This document shows positions 26,932-38,994 of a stretch of 64,000 bases of DNA, in pieces. The notes below the pieces were generated by a model. The model was not told the origin of the DNA, ran no database searches, and saw only the letters and a program-made list of their open reading frames with translations. Each line of letters begins with the position of its first letter. Positions within the stretch are counted from its first letter, which is position 1. The DNA comes from Rhizobium sp. (GTDB lineage: Bacteria; Pseudomonadota; Alphaproteobacteria; Rhizobiales; Rhizobiaceae), in NCBI GenBank assembly GCA_002796995.1, contig PEKW01000015.1:186001-250000 (forward strand), written 5' to 3'. A program made the position numbers and the translations under genes.

Positions 26932-27722
26932 AGGCCTGGCTGACCGCGCTATTCGCCATCATCACCCGCGAGAACCTGCGCTTCGTCCGGCAGCGCGGAC
27001 GGTTCCTCGCCGCCCTCGTGCGCCCCCTCGTCTGGCTTCTCGTCTTTGCCGCCGGCTTTCGCGCGGCGCTCGGCGTGTCGATCATTCCGCCTTACCAGAC
27101 CTATATCACCTACGAGGTCTATATCCTGCCGGGGCTGTGCGGCATGATCCAGCTGTTCAACGGTATGCAGTCGTCGCTGTCGCTGGTCTATGACCAGGAA
27201 ATGGGTTCGATGCGTCTCTTGCTGACCTCACCCTTGCCGCGCTGGTGGTTGCTGTTCTCCAAGCTGCTGGCCGGCGTCATCGTGTCGATCCTGCAGGTCA
27301 TGGTCTTTCTGGGTCTTGCGGCGCTGACCGGCATCGACTTGCCGCCGCTCGGCTATCTTTCGGTTCTGCCGGCGCTGCTGCTGAGCGGCCTGATGCTCGG
27401 GGCCTTCGGCCTGGTGATCTCCTCGACCATTCGTCAGCTGGAGAATTTCGCCGGGGTGATGAACTTCGTCATCTTCCCGATGTTCTTCCTGTCGTCGGCC
27501 CTCTACCCGCTCTGGAAGATGGCGGAAAGCTCGCCGCTGCTGCGCGACATCTGTGCCTACAACCCCTTCACCCATGCGGTTGAGCTGATCCGCTTCGCGC
27601 TCTATGGTCAGCTCAACCTCGAGGCGTTGGCCTGGGTTTCCGGCTGCTTCGTCGTCTTCATGCTGGCCGCCGTCTGGGGCTACGATCCGGCCCGCGCCAT
27701 GCTGCGGGGCCGCGGCCGCTAG
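26928..27722 (+). CDS. ABC-2 type permease, PedC-like
   Basis: A 264-aa membrane protein with six predicted helices and the ABC-2 pattern (long first loop, then SMRLLLTSPLPRWWLL before helix 3, and FPMFFLSSALYPLWKM near the end). It belongs with the PedC-type permeases of PQQ-dependent alcohol catabolism loci. It overlaps the ATPase (ATGA) and ends the operon. Substrate and direction are unknown; ABC-2 systems usually export. Confidence 0.82.
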   Translation: MKAWLTALFAIITRENLRFVRQRGRFLAALVRPLVWLLVFAAGFRAALGVSIIPPYQTYITYEVYILPGLCGMIQLFNGMQSSLSLVYDQEMGSMRLLLTSPLPRWWLLFSKLLAGVIVSILQVMVFLGLAALTGIDLPPLGYLSVLPALLLSGLMLGAFGLVISSTIRQLENFAGVMNFVIFPMFFLSSALYPLWKMAESSPLLRDICAYNPFTHAVELIRFALYGQLNLEALAWVSGCFVVFMLAAVWGYDPARAMLRGRGR

Positions 27723-27857
27723 TCGTCCGTTGGGCTGGAAGGCCGCGACCGCAACAAAAACCGCCACTTTCCGCTATGTTGCCGATCGCCCGATTTGCTC
27801 CGATCCTGTCCCCGATTGAAGACGCTTCAGACGTCCAAACTTGAGGAGGAGGGACCC

Positions 27858-28427
27858 ATGATTAAACTGCATCCGGCCATCGACAACGGCTTTCCGCCGG
27901 CCACGCCCGGCTTTCACGGCGGCACGCTCAAATGCAAATGCGCCACCAATCCGGTGACGGTCGAAATCAGCTCGCAGACGGCGCACAACCATGCCTGCGG
28001 CTGCACCAAGTGCTGGAAGCCGAAGGGCGCGATCTTCGCGCAGATCGCCGTCGTGTCGCGTGACAATGTCAAGGTCACCTCCGGCGCCGAGAAGTTGCAG
28101 ATCGTCGACCCGAACGCGACGATCCAGCGTTACGCCTGCAAGGATTGCGGCACGCATATGTACGGCCGCATCGAGAACACCAAGCATCCCTTCTATGGTC
28201 TGGATTTCGTCCATACCGAACTCAGCGACCAGACCGGCTGGTCTCCGCCGGAATTCGCCGCTTTCGTCTCGTCGGTCATCGAGAGCGGGGTCAGCCCCGA
28301 CAAGATGGGCGAGATCCGTGCGCGCCTCAACGAACTCGGGCTGCCGCCCTATGACGCGCTGTCACCGGCGCTGATGGACGCGATCGCCACCCATGTCGCC
28401 AAGCAGTCCGGCGCCCTGCCGGCGTAA
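27858..28427 (+). CDS. gfa: S-(hydroxymethyl)glutathione synthase (glutathione-dependent formaldehyde-activating enzyme)
   Basis: A 189-aa zinc protein of the Gfa family. The structural and catalytic cysteines are seen in [20 protein letters not shown] and [12 protein letters not shown]. It is proposed to speed the joining of formaldehyde with glutathione, feeding AdhC and FghA. ATG 27858 follows GAGGAGGAGGG. It stands alone, 135 bases after the ABC operon. Confidence 0.92.
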   Translation: MIKLHPAIDNGFPPATPGFHGGTLKCKCATNPVTVEISSQTAHNHACGCTKCWKPKGAIFAQIAVVSRDNVKVTSGAEKLQIVDPNATIQRYACKDCGTHMYGRIENTKHPFYGLDFVHTELSDQTGWSPPEFAAFVSSVIESGVSPDKMGEIRARLNELGLPPYDALSPALMDAIATHVAKQSGALPA

Positions 28428-28557
28428 GCAAGGCCAAAGCGCTCCTCCCCCCGAGCCCTGTCCGCGTCTCTTCCTTCCGGAAGCGAGAACGGGCGGGGCT
28501 TGAGGTCTTCGGGGGATACAGGCCTGCCGGTCCGTACGGGTTCGACAGCAATAGACA

Positions 28558-28587
28558 AAGCCGCCGATGGTGGATCATCGGCGGCTT
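28558..28587. terminator. Bidirectional stem-loop between gfa and the cbb operon end
   Basis: A perfect 12-bp stem (AAGCCGCCGATG / CATCGGCGGCTT) with a 6-base loop lies between convergent genes. The minus strand continues TTTGTCTATT. It can end both gfa and the Calvin operon. The rest of the 247-base gap shows nothing. Confidence 0.65.
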
Positions 28588-28674
28588 CTGACGATTGCGA
28601 CATGCTGCTTACGACTGGAGTCTCGTGGGTAAAGCTTTCGGTACAGCGAGGATCGGGGGCGAGGGGTTGCTTGC

Positions 28675-29265
28675 TCAACGGTGGGTCATCATCTCCGCGC
28701 CGGCCCAGGACGGGGCCTGCTTCCATTTGATCGAACAGCCGATCGCCGCGTGCTGCTCTTCCGGCCCCTTGCCGGTCCGGGCGATGCCGACCATCGCCTC
28801 GAACAGGTCGCGCCTCAGATCCGCTGGGCCGATCTCCTTACGCGAGGCATCGAGCCGTCCGCGATACTGCAGCTCCATGCGCTTGTTGAAGCCGAAAAAA
28901 TCCGGCGTGCAGACGGCGCCATAGGCCCTGGCGACCCACTGGTCGGCGTCATGCAGATAGGGGAAGGGCAGGGCGTGATCGGCGGCAAAGCGCTTCATAT
29001 TGTCGAAGCTGTCTTCCGGATAGGCGGTCGCATCGTTCGAGTTGATCGCCACGAAGCCGATTCCGTGTGCCTCGAGCGCCAGCGCATCGCGCACGATCCG
29101 GCCGATCACCGCTTTCACATAGGGGCAGTGATTGCAGATGAAGGCGACGACGAGGCCGTTCGGTCCGGCAAGATCGAGAATGGAGCGGGCGCGTCCCTCG
29201 GTGCTCGGCAGCCGGGCGTCGATGGCCTTCCATCCGAAATGGCAAAGCGGTGCGGTGGATGCCAT
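28675..29265 (-). CDS. Thioredoxin-fold protein (redoxin) at the end of the cbb operon
   Basis: A 196-aa cytoplasmic thioredoxin-like/AhpC-TSA protein. The fold opens with LVVAFICNHCPYVKAVI, giving a C-NH-C active site, and the cis-proline region is CTPDFFGFN. I used ATG 29265. It starts 4 bases after the cbbE stop, so it is the last gene of the Calvin operon. The family is often called a thioredoxin family protein without a known partner; a role in redox control or protection of the cycle enzymes is an inference from position. Confidence 0.82.
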   Translation of the reverse strand: MASTAPLCHFGWKAIDARLPSTEGRARSILDLAGPNGLVVAFICNHCPYVKAVIGRIVRDALALEAHGIGFVAINSNDATAYPEDSFDNMKRFAADHALPFPYLHDADQWVARAYGAVCTPDFFGFNKRMELQYRGRLDASRKEIGPADLRRDLFEAMVGIARTGKGPEEQHAAIGCSIKWKQAPSWAGAEMMTHR

Positions 29266-29269
29266 GGAG

Positions 29270-29965
29270 CTACCTTTCGTTCTGGACGAGGGGACGGGTC
29301 GCGCTGTCTGAGGCGTGGCGCAGGGCGGCGATGTTACCGGCATAGGCATCCGCGCCGCCCTTGAAGATCGCCGAGCCGGCGACGAGGATGTCGGCGCCGG
29401 CCCGGGAAACGAGCGGCGCGGTCTCGGGTGTCACGCCGCCGTCGATTTCGATCACGATCGGACGGTTGCCGATCATCGCCTTGATGCGCGCGACCTTGTC
29501 CACCACGGCCGGGATGAAGGCCTGGCCGCCGAAGCCGGGATTGACCGTCATCAGCAGGACGAGGTCGAGGCGGTCGAGCACGTATTCGATGACGTTTTCA
29601 GGCGTCGAGGGATTGAGCGAGACGCCGGCCTTGCAGCCGAGGTCACGGATCGCCTGGAGCGAGCGGTCGAGATGGGTGGTCGCCTCGGCATGGACGGTGA
29701 CGATGTCGCAGCCGGCATCGGCGAAGGCGCCGAGAAAGCCATCGACGGGCTCGATCATCAGGTGGCAGTCAAACACCTTGTCGGTGCGGTTGCGGATCGC
29801 CTTGATCACCGGCGGGCCGAAGGTGATGTTGGGCACGAAATGCCCGTCCATGACGTCGAGATGGATCCAGTCGGCGCCGGCGCGGCAGACTGCTTCCACT
29901 TCCTCGCCGAGACGCGAGAAATCGGCAGACAGGACCGAGGGGGCAATGATGGTCTTCGGGCTCAT
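29270..29965 (-). CDS. cbbE: Ribulose-phosphate 3-epimerase
   Basis: A 231-aa TIM-barrel epimerase interconverting ribulose 5-phosphate and xylulose 5-phosphate in regeneration of the CO2 acceptor. Signatures [25 protein letters not shown] and EIDGGV carry the metal-binding and catalytic residues. It overlaps the cbbX stop by 4 bases and follows the cbbF-P-T-A-L-S-X order known for rhizobia. Confidence 0.95.
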   Translation of the reverse strand: MSPKTIIAPSVLSADFSRLGEEVEAVCRAGADWIHLDVMDGHFVPNITFGPPVIKAIRNRTDKVFDCHLMIEPVDGFLGAFADAGCDIVTVHAEATTHLDRSLQAIRDLGCKAGVSLNPSTPENVIEYVLDRLDLVLLMTVNPGFGGQAFIPAVVDKVARIKAMIGNRPIVIEIDGGVTPETAPLVSRAGADILVAGSAIFKGGADAYAGNIAALRHASDSATRPLVQNER

Positions 29966-30906
29966 GCTGTCTCCTGAGGATGTTCGGGCGGTGCGGCCGG
30001 CTTCATGGCAAAGACGCGGCTTGCGGCAATGTCGCGGCCGATGATGGTCGAGAGCTGCTCCGCGTTGACCGGGCCCTTGGTTTCCTCGAACAGGCGGTTG
30101 GCCTGGCGCAGGCGCGCCCGGTCGAGCGCGTTGCGGATGGAGCGCGCATTGGCGAAATGCGGCTGGCTGCGCCGGCGGGCGATATAGTCGGTCATCACGG
30201 CCGTCGCTTCCGCGTCGAGATGGTAGCCCTGCCGCTCCAGCATGGTCTCGGCGATCGACAGCAATTCGTCGTTTGCATAGTCGGGGAAGTCGATGTGGTG
30301 GGCGATGCGCGAGCGAAAGCCCGGATTGCTTTCGAAGAAGCGATCCATGCGGTCGGAATAGCCGGCGAGGATCACGACCAGATCGTCGCGGTTATTCTCC
30401 ATCACCTGTAGCAGGATCTCGATCGCTTCCTGGCCGTAGTCGCGCTCATTGTCCGGACGATAGAGATAGTAGGCCTCGTCGATGAACAGCACTCCGCCCA
30501 TGGCCTTCTTGAGGATCTCCTTCGTCTTCGGCGCGGTGTGGCCGATATACTGCCCGACGAGGTCATCCCGCGTCACCGAGACGAGGTGGCCCTTTCGAAT
30601 GTAGCCGAGGCGGTGGAGCAGGTTCGCCATGCGTAGCGCCACCGTCGTCTTGCCGGTGCCGGGATTGCCGGTGAAGCTCATGTGCAGCGACGGCGGCTCG
30701 TGGGAGAGCCCCATGGCGCGGCGGGCGCGCTCGACCAAGAGCAGCGCTGCCGTCTCGCGGATCCGCCGCTTCACGGGCTTGAGGCCCACAAGGTCGCGGT
30801 CGAGCTCTTCGAGGATCTCGGCGACGCCCGAGGTCCGGTATTCCTCGGCGAGGTCGACCGAAGTCGGCGGGCTCTCCTGCGTCACGGTTGTCTCGGGCAT
30901 AGCCAT
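29962..30906 (-). CDS. cbbX: Red-type RuBisCO activase CbbX (AAA+)
   Basis: A 314-aa AAA+ ATPase. Walker [10 protein letters not shown] (about 83-91), Walker [13 protein letters not shown] and the sensor/arginine-finger region [10 protein letters not shown] are present. The pore-loop region follows [11 protein letters not shown]. CbbX pulls on the C-terminus of red-type RuBisCO large subunits to release inhibitory sugar phosphates, and itself is switched on by ribulose bisphosphate. It lies 16 bases after cbbS. Confidence 0.95.
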   Translation of the reverse strand: MAMPETTVTQESPPTSVDLAEEYRTSGVAEILEELDRDLVGLKPVKRRIRETAALLLVERARRAMGLSHEPPSLHMSFTGNPGTGKTTVALRMANLLHRLGYIRKGHLVSVTRDDLVGQYIGHTAPKTKEILKKAMGGVLFIDEAYYLYRPDNERDYGQEAIEILLQVMENNRDDLVVILAGYSDRMDRFFESNPGFRSRIAHHIDFPDYANDELLSIAETMLERQGYHLDAEATAVMTDYIARRRSQPHFANARSIRNALDRARLRQANRLFEETKGPVNAEQLSTIIGRDIAASRVFAMKPAAPPEHPQETA

Positions 30907-30921
30907 TGTCTCGTCCTTTCG

Positions 30922-31311
30922 TCAGCCGGTCGTCGACCAGGAGTAATGCTGAGAGCGGCCCGGGCCGTCGGTACGCGTCATTCTGAGATCCGGTTCCTTG
31001 TCCGGCCGGTTGACGATGAAGGACATCGTCACCGTCTCGAAACCGCGGTTGGAATCGAAGGCGTTGAGGCGGATGTAGGTCTGCGGATGAGCCTTGCGGC
31101 AATCATCGAGCTCCATCATCACGCCCTTGGCGTCCTTCAGGTCGAACATCGGATTGCCCCACATTTCCCAATAGGTGTTGCGGGGGTGGGGATCGTCGGT
31201 GTACTCGACGCCGATCGCCCAGCCCTTGCGCAGGCAGTATTCCACCTGCGCGGTGATCTGCTCGTCCGTCAGGTCCGGCAGGAACGAGAAGCAGCCTTGG
31301 GTGATACGCAT
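30922..31311 (-). CDS. cbbS: RuBisCO small subunit, red type
   Basis: A 129-aa small subunit of form IC RuBisCO. Recognisable are GCFSFLPDLTDEQI, WEMWGNPMFDL and the longer C-terminus (PGRSQHYSW) that forms the beta-hairpin in red-type enzymes. GGAGAAACGAC precedes the ATG, 27 bases after cbbL. Confidence 0.95.
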   Translation of the reverse strand: MRITQGCFSFLPDLTDEQITAQVEYCLRKGWAIGVEYTDDPHPRNTYWEMWGNPMFDLKDAKGVMMELDDCRKAHPQTYIRLNAFDSNRGFETVTMSFIVNRPDKEPDLRMTRTDGPGRSQHYSWSTTG

Positions 31312-31338
31312 TGTCGTTTCTCCTTTTCTCTCGCTCTG

Positions 31339-33910
<2,572 letters not shown>

Positions 33911-33959
33911 GGTCAGGCGTCCTCTCTGTGTGCGGTGGTGATTTGGGAGGGGCTTCTCG

Positions 33960-35987
33960 TCATTGGCCGCGCCCGCCCTTGTGGTGGCCGGCAAACCGCA
34001 GCGCTTCCGCGGCGACATGCTCGGCGGTGATGCCGAAATGCTTGTAGAGTTCGCCTGCCGGGGCCGAGGCGCCGAAGCCCTGCATGCCGATGAAGCTGCC
34101 GCGCGGCCCCATCCAGCGGTCCCAACCGAGTCGACCGGCGGCTTCAATGGCGATGCGCGGTGCGCTGCCGAGGGTCTTGCTTTGGTAGGACTCGTCCTGC
34201 GCCTCGAACTTCTCCCAGCAAGGCATGGAGACGACAGCCGCCGCGATGCCCTTTTCGGAAAGAAGCTTGTCGGCGGCGGCGACCGCAATCTCGACCTCCG
34301 AACCGGTGGCAAGCAGCGTCACGTCGCGGGGGCCCTTGGCTTCCCGCAATACGTAGGCGCCGCGGGCAGAGAGGTTCTCGTCGCCGGGGACCGCGCGCAG
34401 CATCGGCAGGGCCTGGCGGGAGAGTGCCAGCACGCTCGGCGTCGCCTTTTCCCTCAATGCGATTTCCCAGCATTCGGCCGTCTCGATGATGTCGGCCGGA
34501 CGGAAAACGTTGAGGTTCGGCGTGGCGCGCAACATGGCGAGGTGCTCGACCGGCTGGTGGGTCGGTCCGTCTTCGCCAAGGCCGATGGAATCGTGGGTCA
34601 GCACGTAGATGACCGGCAGCCCCATCAGCGCCGAGAGCCGCATCCCGCCCCGGGCATAATCGGAGAACACCAGGAAGGTGCCGCCATAGGGGATGAAGCC
34701 GCCATGCAGCGCAATGCCGTTCATCGCGGCCGCCATGCCGTGCTCGCGGATGCCATAGTGCAGGTAGCGGCCCTTGAAGTTGCCGGCGGCGATCGGAGCC
34801 GTCTGGGAGGTCATGGTGAGGTTGGAACCGGTGAGATCGGCAGAGCCGCCGATCGTCAGCGATGTCGCGCCGTTGATCGCCTCAAGCGCCATCTGCGAGG
34901 CCTGGCGGGTCGCCACCTTGGTGGCCTTGTTGCGATGCTCCGCACGGAATTTCGTCAGCTGGCGCGCGACCTCGGGGCCGAGGTCCCGTTCGATCGTCTG
35001 CTCATAACGCTTTCTGGAACGGGACGTGTCGCGGCGGATTTCCCACGCCTCGCGCGCCGTCTGGCCACGGGAGGCCACGCTTTCCCAGGCCGACTTGATG
35101 TCGGACGGTACGAAGAAGGGCGGGTGATGCCAGCCGAGCTTTTCGCGGGTCGCGGCGATTTCCTTGTCGCCAAGGGCCGCGCCATGGGTCTTGTGCGAGC
35201 CTTCCATGCTGGCGGCACCCTTGCCGATCCTTGTCCGGCAAGCGATCAGCGACGGCTTGCGACTCTTGCGGGCGCGGTCGATCGCCTTGGCGACCGCTTC
35301 CGGATCATGGCCGTCGACGGCCTGCGCATCCCAGCCGGCGGCGCGGAAGCGGGCGAGTTGGTCCATCGAGGTGGATAGCTCGGTCGCGCCATCGATAGAG
35401 ATGTGGTTGTCGTCCCACAGCACGATCATCTTGCGCAGCTTCAGGTGCCCGGCCAGGTCGATCGCCTCGTGGCTGATGCCCTCCTGGAGGCAGCCGTCCC
35501 CGGCGACCACGTAGGTGAAGTGATCTGAGAGCGATGAACCGAAGCGGGCGGCCATCATCTGTTCGGCGATGGCCATGCCGACGGCCGTGGCGATGCCCTG
35601 GCCGAGCGGGCCGGTCGTCGTCTCGATGCCGAGCGCATGGCCGTATTCCGGATGGCCGGCGGTCTTCGAACCCATCTGCCGGAAGGCGGCCAGTTGGGAG
35701 ATCGGCATGTCGGAAAAGCCGATCAGGTGGTGGATCGCGTAGAGCAGCATCGAGCCGTGTCCGGCGGACAGCACGAAGCGGTCACGGTTCGGCCAGTCCG
35801 GCATCGAGGGATCGATGGTGATGAAGCGGTTGAAGAGGACGGTCACAGCGTCGGCCATGCCCATCGGCATGCCGGGATGGCCCGAATTGGCTTTCTGCAC
35901 CGCGTCCATGGCGAGGAAGCGGATGGCATTCGCCATGTCCTGTTCGGACACCGCATTGCGGGTTTCGATCTTCTGCGAAATGTTCAT
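33960..35987 (-). CDS. cbbT: Transketolase
   Basis: A 675-aa transketolase starting at ATG 35987 ([11 protein letters not shown]). Thiamine diphosphate motif [21 protein letters not shown], the donor-site GHPGMPMG, and the pyrimidine-domain [13 protein letters not shown] are present. It moves two-carbon units in the regenerative phase. It follows cbbP by 11 bases. A chromosomal housekeeping copy is expected elsewhere. Confidence 0.95.
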   Translation of the reverse strand: MNISQKIETRNAVSEQDMANAIRFLAMDAVQKANSGHPGMPMGMADAVTVLFNRFITIDPSMPDWPNRDRFVLSAGHGSMLLYAIHHLIGFSDMPISQLAAFRQMGSKTAGHPEYGHALGIETTTGPLGQGIATAVGMAIAEQMMAARFGSSLSDHFTYVVAGDGCLQEGISHEAIDLAGHLKLRKMIVLWDDNHISIDGATELSTSMDQLARFRAAGWDAQAVDGHDPEAVAKAIDRARKSRKPSLIACRTRIGKGAASMEGSHKTHGAALGDKEIAATREKLGWHHPPFFVPSDIKSAWESVASRGQTAREAWEIRRDTSRSRKRYEQTIERDLGPEVARQLTKFRAEHRNKATKVATRQASQMALEAINGATSLTIGGSADLTGSNLTMTSQTAPIAAGNFKGRYLHYGIREHGMAAAMNGIALHGGFIPYGGTFLVFSDYARGGMRLSALMGLPVIYVLTHDSIGLGEDGPTHQPVEHLAMLRATPNLNVFRPADIIETAECWEIALREKATPSVLALSRQALPMLRAVPGDENLSARGAYVLREAKGPRDVTLLATGSEVEIAVAAADKLLSEKGIAAAVVSMPCWEKFEAQDESYQSKTLGSAPRIAIEAAGRLGWDRWMGPRGSFIGMQGFGASAPAGELYKHFGITAEHVAAEALRFAGHHKGGRGQ

Positions 35988-35998
35988 GGGTGTCCTCC

Positions 35999-36868
35999 TC
36001 ACGACATGCGGTGCTTGCGTTCGAGCAGTTTGTGGATCAGCGGCGTGAAGATCAGCTGCATGGCGAGGTCGAGCTTGTCGCCGGGAACGACGATCGAATT
36101 GGCGCGCGACATGAAGCTGTTCTGCAGCATCGACAGCAGGTAGGGAAAATCGATGCCGCGCGGATTGGCGAAGCGGATCACCAGGATCGATTCCGCCGGC
36201 GTCGGGATCCAGCGGGCAACGAACGGGTTCGAGGTGTCGACGATCGGAACGCGCTGGAAGTTGATGTCGGTCTGCGAGAATTGCGGGCAGATATAGTGGA
36301 CATAGTCCGGCATGCGGCGAAGGATCGTGTCGGTGACGGCCTCCGTCGAATAGCCGCGGGTCGCCTTGTCGCGGTGGATCTTCTGAATCCATTCGAGATT
36401 GATGACGGGCACGACGCCGATCTTCAGGTCGCAATGCTGGGCGAGGTTGATGGTTTCGGTCACGGCACAGCCGTGGAGCCCTTCATAGAACAGCAGGTCG
36501 CTGCCTTTGAATTCCTCCCATTCGGTGAAAGTACCGGGTGCGGAGCCGTATTTTGCGGCCTCCGCATCGTCGTGGATGTAGTGCCGGGTGCGGCCGACGC
36601 CGCGACGGCCATATTCGGAGAACACGCTTTCCAGGATTTCCAGTTCGTTCGCTTCGGCGGCGAAATGGGTGAAGTCTTTGCCCTTGGCCTTTTCTTCGGC
36701 GATCTTCTTCTTCATCGCCTCGCGGTCATAGCGGTGGAAGGCGTCGCCCTCGATGAAGGATGCGGAGATGTTCTCGCGCTTGAAGATCTTCTCGAAGGTA
36801 TCCTTGACCGTGGTGGTGCCGGCGCCGGACGAGCCGGTGATCGAAATGATGGGATATTTGGCTGACAT
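35999..36868 (-). CDS. cbbP: Phosphoribulokinase
   Basis: A 289-aa kinase that makes ribulose 1,5-bisphosphate. The P-loop is GSSGAGTTT (about 12-20). The substrate region [10 protein letters not shown] and the [10 protein letters not shown] stretch are typical of bacterial octameric phosphoribulokinase. I used ATG 36868 rather than the longer ORF. It overlaps no gene but lies 10 bases from cbbF. Confidence 0.95.
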   Translation of the reverse strand: MSAKYPIISITGSSGAGTTTVKDTFEKIFKRENISASFIEGDAFHRYDREAMKKKIAEEKAKGKDFTHFAAEANELEILESVFSEYGRRGVGRTRHYIHDDAEAAKYGSAPGTFTEWEEFKGSDLLFYEGLHGCAVTETINLAQHCDLKIGVVPVINLEWIQKIHRDKATRGYSTEAVTDTILRRMPDYVHYICPQFSQTDINFQRVPIVDTSNPFVARWIPTPAESILVIRFANPRGIDFPYLLSMLQNSFMSRANSIVVPGDKLDLAMQLIFTPLIHKLLERKHRMS

Positions 36869-36878
36869 CGTATTCTCC

Positions 36879-37928
36879 TCAGGCCCGGAACAAGCCGCGC
36901 TTGCCGAACAGCGGCGCGCGTTCACCGATCATGGTGGGGTCGACATGGTAGCGGGCGACGCGTGCCACCTCGCGGCGTGAGCCGAAGACCAGCGGCACGC
37001 GCTGGTGCAGGCTTTCCGGCTCGATATCGAGGATGCGGGAGACGGCATTGGTCGCCGCACCACCGGCATTCTCGACGAGGAAGGCGATTGGGTTGGCCTC
37101 GTAGACGAGCCTCAGCCGGCCCTGCGAGTAGCCCCGGCGGCTGTCGGCCGGATAAAGAAAGATGCCGCCCCTGACCAGGATGCGATAGGCATCGGCGACC
37201 AGGGACGCGATCCAGCGCATGTTGAAATCGCGCTCGCGGGGGCCGTCGGCGCCGGCCAGGCAGTCGTCGACATAGAGGCGGATCGCCTCTTCCCAGTGGC
37301 GGTAGTTCGAAGCGTTGATGGCGAATTCATGAGCGCGGTCGGCGATGCTGACGGACTTGTAACCCTGCACGAAGCAGCCGAGGCGGCTTGAGAAAATGAA
37401 GATCTCCGTGCCCTTGCCGAGCGACAGCACCAGGGCCGTTTGGGGCCCGTAGATGAAAAAGCCGGCCGCCAGCTGGCGGGTGCCCGGCTGCAGGAATGTC
37501 GGCATCGGGTCGTGGTCGGCGCTCGGGATTGCCGGCAGGATCGAGAAGACCGTGCCGACCGAGACATTGGTGTCTATGTTCGACGAGCCGTCGAGCGGAT
37601 CGATGGCGACGGCAAGCCTCGCTTCGGGATTGAGCGAGACGGGATGCTCCAGTTCTTCCGAGGCGTAGAAGGCGACCGGCGCGCCCTGGAGCGAGGAGAG
37701 GAACAGGTCGTCGCAGATGACGTCCATTTCCTTCTGCATGTCGCCGTCGGTGTTGGCACCGCCACGCAGACCGTGGAGGTGTGCACTCAACGCGCCCTGA
37801 CCGACCAGCTTGCGGATGTCGAGGGCGGCGGTCGCCAGCCGCTGGATAATGGCGGCCACGTCGCGCGCCGTTTCATCGCGCGTGGCGATGCATGAGACGA
37901 GGTAGGCCTCGAGGGTTGCGCCTGACAT
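36879..37928 (-). CDS. cbbF: Fructose-1,6/sedoheptulose-1,7-bisphosphatase, class I
   Basis: A 349-aa class I bisphosphatase. Metal and phosphate motifs are SEELEHPV, the AIDPLDGSSNID core and the RRGYSQGRLRLVYEANPIAFLVE C-terminal block. I start at ATG 37928; the upstream in-frame ATG 37946 lies in the ribosome site (GGGAGGAG). It is the first gene of the Calvin operon, divergent from cbbR. Confidence 0.94.
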   Translation of the reverse strand: MSGATLEAYLVSCIATRDETARDVAAIIQRLATAALDIRKLVGQGALSAHLHGLRGGANTDGDMQKEMDVICDDLFLSSLQGAPVAFYASEELEHPVSLNPEARLAVAIDPLDGSSNIDTNVSVGTVFSILPAIPSADHDPMPTFLQPGTRQLAAGFFIYGPQTALVLSLGKGTEIFIFSSRLGCFVQGYKSVSIADRAHEFAINASNYRHWEEAIRLYVDDCLAGADGPRERDFNMRWIASLVADAYRILVRGGIFLYPADSRRGYSQGRLRLVYEANPIAFLVENAGGAATNAVSRILDIEPESLHQRVPLVFGSRREVARVARYHVDPTMIGERAPLFGKRGLFRA

Positions 37929-37992
37929 TACGATGTCTCCTCCCATCTGCTGTCGGGAAGAGAATGGCGGAATGGTAGAGTTTGTAAATTTT

Positions 37993-38033
37993 ATTATATT
38001 GACTTAGTTGGTTAGAAATACTTACTTCCTAAT
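37993..38033 (-). promoter_or_regulatory. cbb operon promoter and candidate CbbR operator
   Basis: The 105-base cbbF-cbbR gap is strikingly AT-rich. On the minus strand TATAAT occurs at 37998-37993 with no good -35 at 17 bases, as expected for an activator-dependent promoter, giving a leader of roughly 57 bases. Upstream of it, TTAG-N13-CTAA (38012-38032) and an extra TTAG form LysR-like half sites running into the cbbR start, consistent with cbbR autoregulation. Confidence 0.5.
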
Positions 38034-38975
38034 ATGCGCAACGTTTCCCTTCGCCAGCTCCGCACGATCGAAGCCGTCAGCCGGCTAGGGAAGATCAATC
38101 TCGCGGCCGCAGAACTCGGACTGACCGGGCCGGCGCTCACCCTGCAGATCCAGCAGCTGGAACGGGACGCGGGCGTGGTGGTGTTCGACCGGACGCGCGA
38201 GGGCATGGTTCCGACTGCCTTCGGTCTCGCCTTTCTCGAGGCGGCGCATGCGATCGAGGAGAGCCTTGCGACACTGGCGGATTCGATCGATTCGATGAAA
38301 GGGCTGAGGAGCGGGCGGTTGAGGCTTGGCGTCGTATCGACGGGCAAGTATTTCGCCCCGCAGCTGATCGCCGCCTTTCGCAAGCAGGTGCCCGATATAG
38401 ACATCAACCTGTTCATCGGCAACCGGGCGGAGATCATCCAGAAGCTGCGCGATCATGAGGTGGACATCGCCCTGATGGGTCGCCCGCCGCGCGACTTCGA
38501 CGTCCGCTCGCAGATGTTCGGCGACCATCCCCTGGTCTTCATCGCGCCGGCCGGACATCCGCTGGCCGGTGTGCTCGACATTTCCCGCGAGCGGATCGCC
38601 CAGGAGCAGTTCCTGGTGCGGGAAAGCGGATCGGGGACGCGGATTTCGCTGGAAATCTTCCTCAGCGAAGTGCCGCGACGGCTGGAGGAACTGGGCACGG
38701 AAATGGGATCGAACGAGACGATCAAGCAGGCGGTGATCGCCGGGCTGGGGCTCGCCTTCATCTCGGCGCACACGATCGAGCAGGAGGTGAAGCTCGGCCG
38801 GCTCGTCATTCTCGACGTGATCGACACGCCGATCCGGCGGCAGTGGTTCAGCGTGTCGCGCACTGATCGCGCGACGAATCCGGCCATGCAGGCCTTCGAG
38901 CGGTTTCTGCTGGCGGAAGGGGCCCGCCACCTGCCGGTGGTGACGAAGCCTTATCCCGCCAACGCTTTCGGATGA
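38034..38975 (+). CDS. cbbR: LysR-type regulator CbbR
   Basis: A 313-aa LysR-family regulator, divergent from cbbF. The N-terminal helix-turn-helix is LRQLRTIEAVSRLGKINLAAAELGLTGPALTLQIQQLE, and the effector domain covers about 95-300. CbbR activates Calvin operons in response to metabolites such as ribulose bisphosphate or NADPH. The ATG at 38034 has no strong ribosome site and sits inside the candidate operator. It converges on the YeeE-type gene. Confidence 0.92.
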   Translation: MRNVSLRQLRTIEAVSRLGKINLAAAELGLTGPALTLQIQQLERDAGVVVFDRTREGMVPTAFGLAFLEAAHAIEESLATLADSIDSMKGLRSGRLRLGVVSTGKYFAPQLIAAFRKQVPDIDINLFIGNRAEIIQKLRDHEVDIALMGRPPRDFDVRSQMFGDHPLVFIAPAGHPLAGVLDISRERIAQEQFLVRESGSGTRISLEIFLSEVPRRLEELGTEMGSNETIKQAVIAGLGLAFISAHTIEQEVKLGRLVILDVIDTPIRRQWFSVSRTDRATNPAMQAFERFLLAEGARHLPVVTKPYPANAFG

Positions 38976-38994
38976 ACTTATGCTCGCAGTCAGA

